Shown one piece after another: positions 22,901 through 34,800 of a stretch of DNA of 64,000 nt (the first letter of the stretch is position 1; the number at the start of each line of letters is the position of its first letter). The notes beneath the pieces were generated by a model. It was not told the origin of the DNA, searched no databases, and saw nothing but the letters and a program-made list of their open reading frames with translations. The translations under genes and the position numbers were made by a program. The DNA is from Lagopus muta (taxonomy: Eukaryota > Chordata > Aves > Galliformes > Phasianidae). The stretch spans positions 13,082,001 to 13,146,000 of the forward strand of contig NC_064443.1 of NCBI RefSeq assembly GCF_023343835.1, written 5' to 3'.

Positions 22901-25780
22901 TAAAACCTTGGTGATGACAGCAAGCAAGAAATGCAGAGACTCGCAGCCAACAGAATTTCCTACTTTTTTCTTTAAAAACAGAAAGTTTCTGGGAAGCTGC
23001 AACACACACTGCAGAGAGGACAACCTGAGTTTGAGAACCTGCTCCAAAACCTGCTGTGATGCTGCTGGGATGGAGCGGTGGCTGGTCCAACACTCTGCCC
23101 TGTCCCAGTCCTGCACTAATGGGGTTGGAAAGGTGGTGCCACCAACACAGCCCCATGCACATAGCTCTCATCCTTCCACGCTGGCTCAGGGATGGCACAG
23201 ATAGAACACAGACGTGCCCACACAGCACTCTCTGTTACACTTGTTCATAAACTTCTCTGTCCCTTCCCTGCAGGTGTCCAAGGCCACGGATGGGGCCCTG
23301 GGCAGCCTGAGCTGTTGAGGGGCATCCAGCCCACAGCATGGGGTTGGAACTGGGTGGGCTTTAAGGTCCCTTCCAACCCAAGCCATTCCATGATTCTGTG
23401 ACTCTCTTCCCTCTACTAACAAAGATCATTCTCTGTGCATTACTGCATGCTGTTGGCGAGGGGTTCCCTGAACCCGCTCCTCCAGGTCAACATTTTGGCC
23501 GCAGAACCTCCTCAGGCACAGAGAATGGAACCCATGCCTCAGAGCACCCTGGCTTTGAGGCCATGGGCAGCACCACGAACAAAGAAGTGACAGTGCTGCC
23601 ATGCAGTTCCACCATGTCATGCAAGACGAAGGCTTGGGGACCCTGCAGGATGCTGTGGGTGCACCCAGGACCCCGGAGCCGCGGTGTTGGCACTGCACAG
23701 CCGTGGGGCCGCGAGCACACAGCCAACAGGAACCACGCAATGAGTTAATATCGCGGGCATTGATCAGCTAGTCTTACAATTAATGCTTCCAATAAAAAAA
23801 AAAAAAAAAAAGCTCCCCCTTTTTATTCAACAGAATAAGAAATTAAACACTTGTGGGCTCATTCTAAAGAATGAATGAAATTGAATAAGCTACCTAGCAC
23901 TTGAGATTCCCAGCGAGTGCTTGAATAGAGCAAACCTCCTGAGTTGAATGGATTGCCTTTTGGGACCAATTTGTCTCTTTTCACTCTTTATTCCTCCTTT
24001 TTTGCTGACAGATGTACAAAGGCGGAACTGCGCTGTGCAGCTTAGCTACATGCACCCACAGCAGCTGTCACTTTTGTCGAGCAAGTTAATCAAGCAAATG
24101 CCACCATATCCCACTTTCTATAAGGAACAACATGTTATAGACAGTAGTCTTGGGAGACGGGGAGGGAGAGAGACTTTATTTTAACTTTGAGGAGCTGGGA
24201 TTTTTTTTTTCCCCTCTGTGTTAAAAAAAAAAAAAAAAAAAAAAAAGGGAAAAAAAAGGGGGAAAAAAAAAAAGCAGCCAAACCCGGTAGCACAAGCTGA
24301 CACTTTTGTTTCCCCGCAGAACAAATATTTAATATGATTTTAGCTCTAATTTGTACAGCAAGGAGGGCTGTCCGCTTTTAATTAAATTTAAGGGACTTAG
24401 GGGACGAGGTTAGAAAAGGAATGGAAGCTTTTTGTTTGTGTTAGCGCTTGTTGATAATCATATATTGATTGTCAATCGCTAAGCCAAAAAGATTAGTGTA
24501 GTAAATACTATTATCTGAATGCCACAAGTGAAGTGCTCGCTTCCCTTCCCCTCTACTCCCTTTGTGAGGCGGTTTGAATCACCGGTTGTTATTTATACAT
24601 TTTCTTTGATAAAACCAACTTGTGTGGCTGATTTTTTTTAAGCCCTGCCTCATTAAGTGCATAATGGCATTTACGTGTGGGGCTCGCCGCTTTTTAGCCT
24701 TTCAGGCTTAAGCTGATATTCCTCTCTCACAACCGTGTTTCGAAACTTCTGATGTTCACCAACAATTGGATACGCACCAATATTGTATGGCTCAGATGCT
24801 CTCTCGCTATTGCCAAAGACCAGGAAACAACAGAACGGGATCTGCAAAGAGGAACCCGAGTGCTCCCTTCCTGCTGCTCACCAGGCAGATCCTTGGGTTG
24901 CTTTTCCATCACATGGGATTCCTTACATGCACGCACTCTTTAGGGATGTGAAACCACGCTGAAGGGTACGTCTTTCCTATAGCTCTACAGAACACAAATG
25001 CAAAGCACTGACAGGTCTCTGGGCAGCCCTCTTTTTGGCATCAGAAAGGTACTTTGCCCTTAAATCCATCTACCTTTTCTTTCAGAAGATAAATCTAAAT
25101 TTTGGTGCAAATTGAACTTCTTCACACAGGTGAGAATTTGGGATGTGACAACCCCCCCCAGGCCCCTTCCTCTGCTCTCACAGCACTCAGTGGTGTTGGG
25201 GCAGTTGGTCCTTATGGTAGCAATGCACATCCTGATGCTCAGCCAAAGCTCTACTAATCTCTACATTCAATCCATAGAGCTTGAGTAAAGCACCAACCAG
25301 TTGATAAAAATCCCTAGAAACCTCAATATCTTTTTTTTTTTTTTTTTTTTTCTTTTTAAAATAGCATTTCTTCTCTAAAAACCTCACGCCTGTGCCTGGG
25401 GTCCCCCCATCACAAGCACACTAAATAAGCAGCCATACATCTTTTTCGACCCTACAGACTCCCCTCTGTCCCAACAGCCCTATGCATCTCCATGACACCA
25501 CTGCTGTGGGTGCAGGCGGTGTCCCCTGCACTGCAGTTCCCACTGCCTTTCTCTCTGTGCCCTATCCTTTAACAGGGAGGTTTCATTCACACTGACGATG
25601 CAGCTATACGAGGGAGTTATTATTTGATTAATTAGTATTATTTAATAATGTCACAGTCCCAGCGTTGCATAATAGGGTTAAGCTGCTAGCCAGAGCAACT
25701 CATCATCTGTCTAGGATGCAAATGGTATCACCGAATTACATTATTATTATTTTTTTCTTTCTTCCCAAAAATAAACCACG

Positions 25781-25814
<34 letters not shown>

Positions 25815-28800
25815 CACACTTTGCATGGTGTAAGAGCTCTGCCTTCAAACAGAGGGAAATTCAGAATGAAAGCAGAGCCGGGCGCCCCGATGTGCTGCAC
25901 GCTTCTTGCAGTACAGATGGCACCTGTGCTCCCCCACTGCCTGCAGACACCCAGACTGGCACTGCCCCAGGGTGACCATGGGGCCAGGGTCAGCCCTGCG
26001 GTGGTTTCTGAGGATGGGGCAGCTATATTTGGGTGCTGAGCACACAACTCCTAAATGAAAGAGCTTCTGCATGAAAGCTGCTAAAGCAACACACCGCCAC
26101 TTCTGTACCGATTGCCTGTTCTCAAACGCTTTTTTTTTTAACCTCTAAAATATTCCCTGCTTATTTTCTTTTTTTTCTTTTTTTTTTTTCCAAAAAAGAA
26201 ATGAAGTTGACATGCTAAAATTTGAGTTCCTATATAAGGAAGCTGGGTATAACACCGTATCCACACAGTGCGCTGCTTTTTTCCTGTCCCGATCACAGGG
26301 CCTCACTGACGCAATGCAATCCTGATGCAAGGCTGATCGATGAGGTGCAGCCCAACAATGCATGCTAAGGAATGTTTTAATTGCACTTGTTATTGGATTG
26401 AATTGGAAACCATCCCAAAGCGGGCTATGGGGAAGCGAAGCTGAGTCCACCACAGCCTACACACAACCTGTGGCAGCTCTGGGATCCTTGCCTTTAGTGC
26501 TCCTCTTGCCCTACTCCTGTTGGGGCCACTCACTGCTATGGGGGAGCACATATCCCACACCCTAACACAAACACTGCCCTTAAAGTGCTGGGTGGATCAG
26601 GGCAGCACTGACCTTGGAGCAACAGAGCAATCAGGCTGCCTGCTTAGAATGATTAATGGAAAATCTCCTCTGGAAAAGAAATCAAATTAACTGTCTTCAA
26701 CCAAATGTCTACTGGAACATGAAAAGCTGTTCTGATAAAGACATTTAGGAGGAAAAAAACCCTTATGAGCATGTAAAATCCAGTGACAGATCTAGGACTT
26801 ATTTTATTAAGAGTCTCCCTAAAATAAATTAAACAGAGCCTACTTAAATGAACACTCCATGGGAGGACAAGAGCTGTCGGTGCAAAAAGACGCAAGGCCA
26901 CTCTCTGCACGTGCCCATAGAGCTCAGGGGTTGGAATGGGATGGGAAAGGACTCAGCTCCTCTCATCCAGGCATGGGGGATCAAAAGGGCTCCCAAATGA
27001 AAGGGTGCATCCTCCAGAAAGGGGATTTGTCCCCACATGGATAATGGACGTCACCATTATGTCCCTTTCTCTCCCAGTGGTGCAGATGTGGGTCCAAGGC
27101 AGTGTCCCGGGCTCTGCAGATCCACAGAGGACAAAAAGCATGTCTGGGGGTAGAACTGCCCAACTGCCTTCATGGCACAACTCGTTCTTGAGGGAAAAAA
27201 AGACAGGCAAAAAGCAATGCAGAAGAAACAGCTCAGTGGAGGCCATATCAGGACAACAGGAGTGGGTGAGAGTCTGTGCCCTAATGAGCAGTCTCGCTGC
27301 GTGGGAGGGAGCGGGATGCTGTCTGTCCTGGGGAACACACTGCGTGCAGCTGCAGGCAGCAATGGGATGAGAGCTGAGCCCTGCATCCGTTCTTCCCTGA
27401 TCCCGCAACCCGAACTCCTATGAGTAATGGAATGCACCGCGAGTAGCGGCACTGACTCATGGCCTGACTGCTGGGTGCGAGATGGGGAGGGGAAGGGGGG
27501 TGAGGAGGGCTCTGTGCTGGCATTTGGTTGCACTGCGTAAGGCTGACTGGGAAGAAATGCCACAGTCCTGCAAGCGCTGCTCGAAGGAGATGCCAGCATC
27601 CAAATGGGAACTGTGCATCCAAGCAGGAACCGTGCTGAACTCCAGAGCTCTGATTTTAGGAAGACTCTCACAGTTCCCTGCATCCTTCCTGTTCACCATC
27701 CCTGGCACTCGGCAGCCAGCTCCCAGCAGACTGTCCTGAGCTGTGGCATCAGCCTGGTGCTACTGCTGCGCTCTTGACTGGAAAGGCAGCTGCTCTTCCC
27801 CAGGAGGTGTGACACCAGGACAGCACTGCTGCCTGCAGAACCACAGAGCAGAGCAAAGCTCTGCCCCTGCCTAAGCCCTGGGGATGGACGCTGGCCTGAG
27901 CCTAAGGCTGTTCCCCTGCTGGCCCTCCCTGGTGCTCTGCTCTGCAGAGGACTTCTGCGATTTTCCCTTCTGCACTGTGCTGGGCACAGGGCAGAGTGAG
28001 GCCCAGACCCTGCTGATGCCACCCTGACACCAAGATAAGAAATCACCTTTGCCCTGCAGACACGCGGGGGCTAATGCTCAAGTTTCATGGGAAATGCTCT
28101 GTCTGGTGCCACAGACCTTGCAGCAAGCAGAACATGGTGACAGTGAAGTGGTAGAAGCGCCTCTGCACCGGGCAGCGCTGCTGCCTCCCGCGTGGTATCA
28201 CTACATGATTAAGTGCTTACCAGACTTCTTGGTAAAGGCAACCTTCCTGATCTGATAACTGCCAAGGACAAGCCAAATACGCAGGGTCAATCCATGCACA
28301 CTTAATCCTCAGAAGGCAGATTAAGTGTATAATTGACCCATATAATCCACGTATCATCTCCAGTGAAATGTTTTCCATGTCCGGTTTAGGCAAACGTGGG
28401 CCCATAAGAAAGCTATCAGAGGCACAGAATTACCATGGCAGTGGATTTCATCAAAGTCAGAGATGGCTTTTTAATCACTGATCTCAGGGACTGCTAGATT
28501 TAAGCAGATGAAGCGGCACTAAGCGTATCTGCCTTAATCCTTATCTTCTACTCAGGCTGGTGTCTTCAAGAAGTACAAGGAGGAAAAAAATAAATTAATT
28601 TTTTTTTTTAGGTCCTTGCAATCTTAGGAGCTCCTCTTGGTGTTTTGATCTCTCATATCAAAAGCATGTTTTTGTTGGTGTTTTTTTTTTGTTAGATATT
28701 GCATTAATCATCAGAGAGAAAAATGCCATCTGCGCTATTTAGAGACTGCGGCGGGATGCTGGAAGTGGAGGATGGCGGGCAGCTCGCCGGTGCTCGGAGC

Positions 28801-31800
28801 CTTTTGTCTACATGATGCTCAGCCGCGGCCGGGCAGGGAATGCTCCTGCTCTGTGTCACAGCTGTGTGCACCAACCGATGAGGTTGGCACCACCCTGTCT
28901 ACTTTTCAGTCATTCACCCTCTGCAGCACGTGTATTCTGGCGGGTTGAAATCCGTGTTGTGCGTACCTAAGGGCGCACACACGTGCATATGCGTAAGCAA
29001 CTTCCACTACAGAACAGCCCTCACAAGCACGACTCCTGCTGCCTTCAGAGAAAAGTGTGGGTGCACAAACTCTGATCCTACCAAACGCGAGTGCCCAGAG
29101 CCAAAGGGGAGCTGAATTCTGTGACTGGTCAAAGACTCCAAATCACCCTTCAACACTCCCATTCTGCAGCTCAGTCCCCATCTCTCCAGGAAAAAGGATG
29201 CAGTTTTGGACTCTCCATCAGCACCAAGCCGAGACTGAGATCTCTGTGCTGCCGCGAAGCATCGCAGCGGCTCAGTCCTAAAGCACACAGAACCTCAGGG
29301 AAGGGCTGCATGCTACAGTTCTATTCTTAAACTCCTCTGCTACCAGTGCTCTGTACCAACAGGGCCTTATTACAGTGTTTTAGCTTTAAATGTTATCAAA
29401 TTAGTGAGCCAGGCCAAGTAAATAAGTCATGTTACTCTGCAGTAAACAGCACTGCCAAAAAGCTAGTTAGGTTTTGATTACCAGCAGAACTCCACGATCA
29501 ATCTGTTCGTTCAATGATCCCAAGAATACAGATTTTTAAAATTAAGACGATGACTCTATTTTGGGGAAAAAAAAAACACCACCCAACCCTGACTAATTTG
29601 CAGAATGAAGAGGATTAATGCACAGACCACACAGAAATGTTGCAATAATCTCCCACAAACAGTTATATCCCCCAAAGAGTACAGTCCTGTACTGCAGTAC
29701 CGAGGGAGTGGTGTAAGGAGAACTGGCTTTGGAACTAAGAAATGGTATAAAATGCCCAAAGCCATGGATGAACCCAGCTTCTGTTGGGACATGGCACTCT
29801 GCAACCTCTGCTATGGGGAGGAAACAAAGAGGGAAATGAAAGAAAACACTGGGCAGGGCTGCAGGGAAATGGGGCAATTGGGAACAACACAGGGCTGCAA
29901 ATCCCACTGAGAGTGCGGGAGGCAACATCACACCATGCAAAGCTGCTCTTCCACTGCTCAAAGCCAAAAAAAGACAGAAGTCTTTTGTTAATGGCACAGA
30001 AAAGCAACTGAGCCCTGCAGCCTCTCTGCAGTCAGAGAGGTTTACCAGCCACTGGCACCACGCTGCTGCCTGGCGGCCCAAAGCAAGGCTCACCTGGTTG
30101 GAGCGAGCACTGAACTCACTGAGGAGACAGCCTCCAATGTGTCCATAATCTCACTGCTCAGAGGAAGCCCCACACTAAGAGCATTGCTCCACAGCTCCAT
30201 TGAAGGGAGCAAGAACAAAATGAGATCCAAGTCCAATTCAGCACCACAAAGACAATTTGTGGCTATTCCTCTATCTTAAGAAAAAGACAGCTTACACCTA
30301 CCACTGCCCTGGGAAACACGACCAGCAGAGCCTGAGGACCATTTGTTTGTGCTGGGCTCTGTGCTGTGTCCCCTGCCTCCATGCCAACCTCAGCCCCCCA
30401 GCACATTGCGTGGGTACAACACTCAGCACCACGTCCCACCTTGAGGTTACCGCCCTCCAAAGGGAGCAGGGAGATTTGTGGGAAGCAGGGAAGAACGGAA
30501 AGATTTTGCACTTCTTGCTTTCCACCAAGGTAGCTGCTCTTTTTTTTTGTTGTCACTGTTAATTTGTTTAAAACACGGCTTGGTAAAACTAAGTACGAAC
30601 GGATCAAACTGAAATCAATATTTGTGCTAATTACAGCTTTTGGAAAATTGGAAATAATGGCCCAAAGGGTATAAACACACCAACTGTGAATCACAGGGAA
30701 ACGATGAGGGAAAAGGCAGTGTGGGCATTGAAAAGAACAGTCCAGATGAGCTCTGGAAATCTAACTGCTCGTGGAATGCAATTCCCCACAAGCGAGCAGT
30801 GCACTCGCAGGCCTGCTGCAGATGGAAGCGACAGGCTTTTGTTTCTGTGGTTTGTTTTTTTCCTCCCCGTGCCTGCTCGATGGGCTGTGCTCTGTGCAGG
30901 GCCAGCAGCAGCGGCGTGCTCCGTGCATGAATGAGGCGCTCTCAGTGGATATGGGTCATGCTAGTAGATGTACACAGTAAGATTATTTGACTCTAATTCA
31001 TGCCACTTGATATAATGTGATAAAACATTTGACATGAGAGATAAGTTCCATTTTAATCTGGGAGGGTAAGAGGGAAAGAAAGAGGGGGAATTAAGAAGGA
31101 GGAAGAGGTTTCCAAGGGAAAGAAAATGCGCAGAAAGAGAGATATCGAGTAAAGGAGGAGTTTGGCTGGAAGGAAAGCAGCTTTCCCTACACACTGAGGA
31201 AGCAAACGAGCGAGTAGAGAAAGCAAGTCAGACCGTTACAGTGCCAGAGCCGGGAGCTGAGATGGCACTGCTGAGAGGAGGGAGGAGAGGGGAACAGAAG
31301 CTGCTTCGAACAGAAATTGCTGTATGGACAAATACCCTAGAGGAGACTGAGACACTAAGGCTACAGGCTGGCCATTAGCAGAAAACCTTTGCTCTAGAAC
31401 AGCTATGAGGACAGAAAGGCTGTAACACAACAGTAGCAGCAGAAACATACATTGGTTAACATGCATCCAAAACCAAAACAAATGGGCATCACAGGTCACT
31501 GTTCTCTCACAGGCCAATGCATTCATCCCGTGCTATAAAAAAAACCCTCAAATAACTGGGTCAGCCTCCTGCCACGCTGCTGAGACCATGGAAATGTATC
31601 TGAACCTGGTCTCTGGTGCCAGGAACCATATCGTGGAGCTCCAGAACGTCCACTCCCAACCAGCAGTGTGCTGGTTGCCTTTGTAAATGAAAATTTGGTA
31701 CACACAATTTGCTGCCAGTTTTGGAGAGCTCGTCAGTGACAGACACTGTGAGTTGTGCACAGGAGATAGAAGGTCCTCAGAAAATGAGCTCCAATTTTCA

Positions 31801-34800
31801 CACTGAGAACAATGACCGAAATGTGCCGTTATAGAGAGATTCTCCACAAGCTTAAATAGTCAGGGCTCTCTTAGAAGATGCTGTTCCCTTGAAATCCAGG
31901 CACAGACAGACCAAGACACAGTACACTAGAGATTTAAAGCAGGCAGAGAGCAGATACGAGCCTTAGTCAGAAAGAAAGGAAGGATTTATTTATTTTTTAA
32001 AGCTATAACCAATAAATTTTCTCAAAATGTGACTTATCCTCCTGTCTTATTTTGTCACATTTTGGGTCTCTCCTGCTTGGTGTCCAAGGAGGAGAAGGCA
32101 TTTACTTACATCAAATAACCTTTCTATATACATCTCCTCATTGACCTTATCACGCAGGACATCCTGAGAGTGGCGGACAAATGTCACATAGGCGTCAGCA
32201 ACATCCATCCCTGGCTTCTGCATGGGGAGAGAAGAGAGAGAGAAAAAACCATGAATACATCACGGGAGCACCTCCTCTGCATACCCCCAGCACTGCCTCT
32301 CTTCCTCCATCTCTCTCCTGCCGTCCTCGTACAATTCACCCCTTCCTTACCTGCTGTGATGGGGATGGGGACAGCGTGCCCATGCCCAGCACAGAGCCAT
32401 GCAATGACACCAGACAGGGATGAGAGCATTTCCCTAAGGAAAATGGGAACTGATACCGTTGGAGGGGAAAATACTTCAAAAAAAAAAAAAAAAATCCTGA
32501 GTTCACAATGCTTGATATATTGAAATCCAACTTACCTCAAAGGAAAGCCATTAAAATACTGTAACACGACTCATTACAAGAGCTGCCACAAAATCTTAAA
32601 TTTCCATGGCACATTGCAAGTTTGTTAATAACTAGTGTCATTAGTTTCCATTGCTGTGATTTACCTCAGATCACAGAGTATCGTTTCTCTGCAAGATACG
32701 ATTGTCAGCCGCTGCAAATTGAAGTTAGTTAACACATCTGTGTAATTTCCAGGGTGAAAATGAGGACAGTTTGGAAAGCAGTAGGAAGGGAGTTTTTTAA
32801 TACAAAGCAAACAATTATCAAGCGAAGGGCCAGCGCTCAGCCCTTGGGAAGCTAGTAACATTTCTTAACACCTACTGAAACAATGACAAGGTATTAATTT
32901 GAAAAACAATGAGGACAAACAAACGTGGCACTAGTCAAGTGTTACACTTTCAAGCAATTTTCAGCAGGCTGATCGTGCAAGGTGGCACTGAAGGCATTGC
33001 TTTGTGTTGGGCAATAGCAGCAGTGCCTGCCGAGCTGGATTTAACTGGTGGGTATCTGCTCAACCACGCCGTTTCTCCTCTTTCCCCTACAACAGGGACC
33101 TGAAGCAGCACGGCGGTGCTGGCGGTGGGCTGGGAGCTGTGTGGGGCTGGCTGCTGATTTCGTCAGAATCAATGTAAACATTCAAGTGAGCAAGTGGGAG
33201 AGAACAGCCATCGGTGTGGGAGAGACCACATGGACTTGACATCATCTCCTATGCTGGGTGCCCCGAAAGAACAGTTCTGTGCTCAGACTCATGGTGACTA
33301 ATATTAAAATGCACTTGACTGACAAGGAATGTCAAATAAAGAATCTCCACATTTGCTAGGATGGGAAAAATGAATTCTGTGCCCCTCTGTAAGGGAACTG
33401 CTGAACCACGGCCTGAACCTCTGATTGATCACCTGAGGCGAGAACTGAGTCAGCCAAGGAGCACAGGTGAAGGCAATTCACCCATGCTGCTGGAGGGTGG
33501 AGCCTGGCTGCACCTCTTCTAGGCCCATTTAAGAGCTGACTAGCAGTAGGGAAGGATCTCTTCTGGAGATCTGCTCTGTTGGAGTTTTCTAAGTGAGCCC
33601 AGGATACAGGTAAGCATCCTATCTTTTCTGCTTTGGTGTAATAACTATGTAGACAAGCTCTCTGGTGTTCCTTGTAACTTTAATATCTGTACATTCATTG
33701 GTTGTATATCCTTCCTCCAAAGCTCTCAGTAATTTGTTTCTACTGCTCAAAGAGAACAAGATGCTGATCTCTGTGCTGGGTATCTCAAAGCAAACAAGAG
33801 CTCTTGGTGTTCCAGAGCTTGTCCTCTCCATTCTGGACTAAATGTGCAGTTACTGTACTGGGAAAGTCACATTATCTCAGGAGAAACAGTGCAAAAGGTG
33901 CAGCCTGAGATGCCCAGTAAATTTGTCATGTTGTCGTATGAGAACATGCAGCCCAATTGCATCCACGAGATGCCTGCCCACTACATGTGCAGGCCACCAA
34001 ACTCAGCTGATTCACTCCTGATGTCCACTGACCAGACAGACTGAATGCAGGATTTGTGTGCTATGTTAAGGACTAATCTTTTCCATTTGTTATCACCTCT
34101 TTGCCTGTAACGTAACAGTGACCCCCTATTCCATCCAACGTTCACAAATGATACTTGAACTTCATTTAACTGTGTTTCTGGCAAGTACGTGCTCCAAGAA
34201 CATGAAGGTCTCTCTGCCTTATGAATCAAGGTCTAATTAGAGCTGACGACATATAATTTTTCTGTACCAGTTACAGAAAAAAAGGAAAAAATTATTTTCA
34301 TTAACAATTTCCCAAACACATGTTGCTAGTTCACCATTTTCCAAAAGTAATAATAAAGTCATTTTTTTTTTCTAAAAGAGAGAAATAAACCAACAATTAG
34401 AAGAACAAAAATAAAATCCATTAGCTAATGTGTTAGACGTGTGTTGGCTCAGTTCTAACATGTCTGGACCTTTTTGTTTGGAAATTGTTCTGTATTTGCA
34501 CAAGTCCAAATGAAGAATTAACAGAATGCACTGCTCCTGTTTTTATTTTCAACTTTTTTTTTTTTTTAGATTTTTAATGTGGTTCAAGCCAATTGCATAA
34601 TGGTGGTACCTTTTTGACACCATCTGCAAAGGAGTGCCTAAAAAGCCTCAAAGGTCTCTGTAAGAAGGTAAGTGGAGACATTCTTTCTAGTTCAAATGTT
34701 AGAAGTCTGAGGGCCCATGGTTCAACCTTGGCTGTTAATGTGCAATGTGGGTTGCTACACATACCATAAAACAAAGCACAAAGCAAATTGTTATACAAGT

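Larger units (their letters stand above)
18519..32109 (-). other. CADPS: Large CADPS intron (13.6 kb)
   Basis: The largest intron in the window. It contains two plus-oriented CR1 fragments (19685-19760, 23270-23402), poly-A tracts at about 23796-23812 and 24224-24275, a CA repeat, and several AT-rich non-repetitive blocks that resemble conserved elements (20400-20580, 22080-22380, 24300-24720, 28210-28560, 29350-29550, 30545-30680). No exon was found in it. Open frames of up to 208 codons at 26.9-27.7 kb occur on both strands and look like chance. Confidence 0.75.

Noticed and set aside
27057-27683. 208-codon open frame on the minus strand in the large CADPS intron
   Set aside because: Competing frames exist on both strands, composition is serine/proline/cysteine-rich without domain, and there is no matching splice phase.
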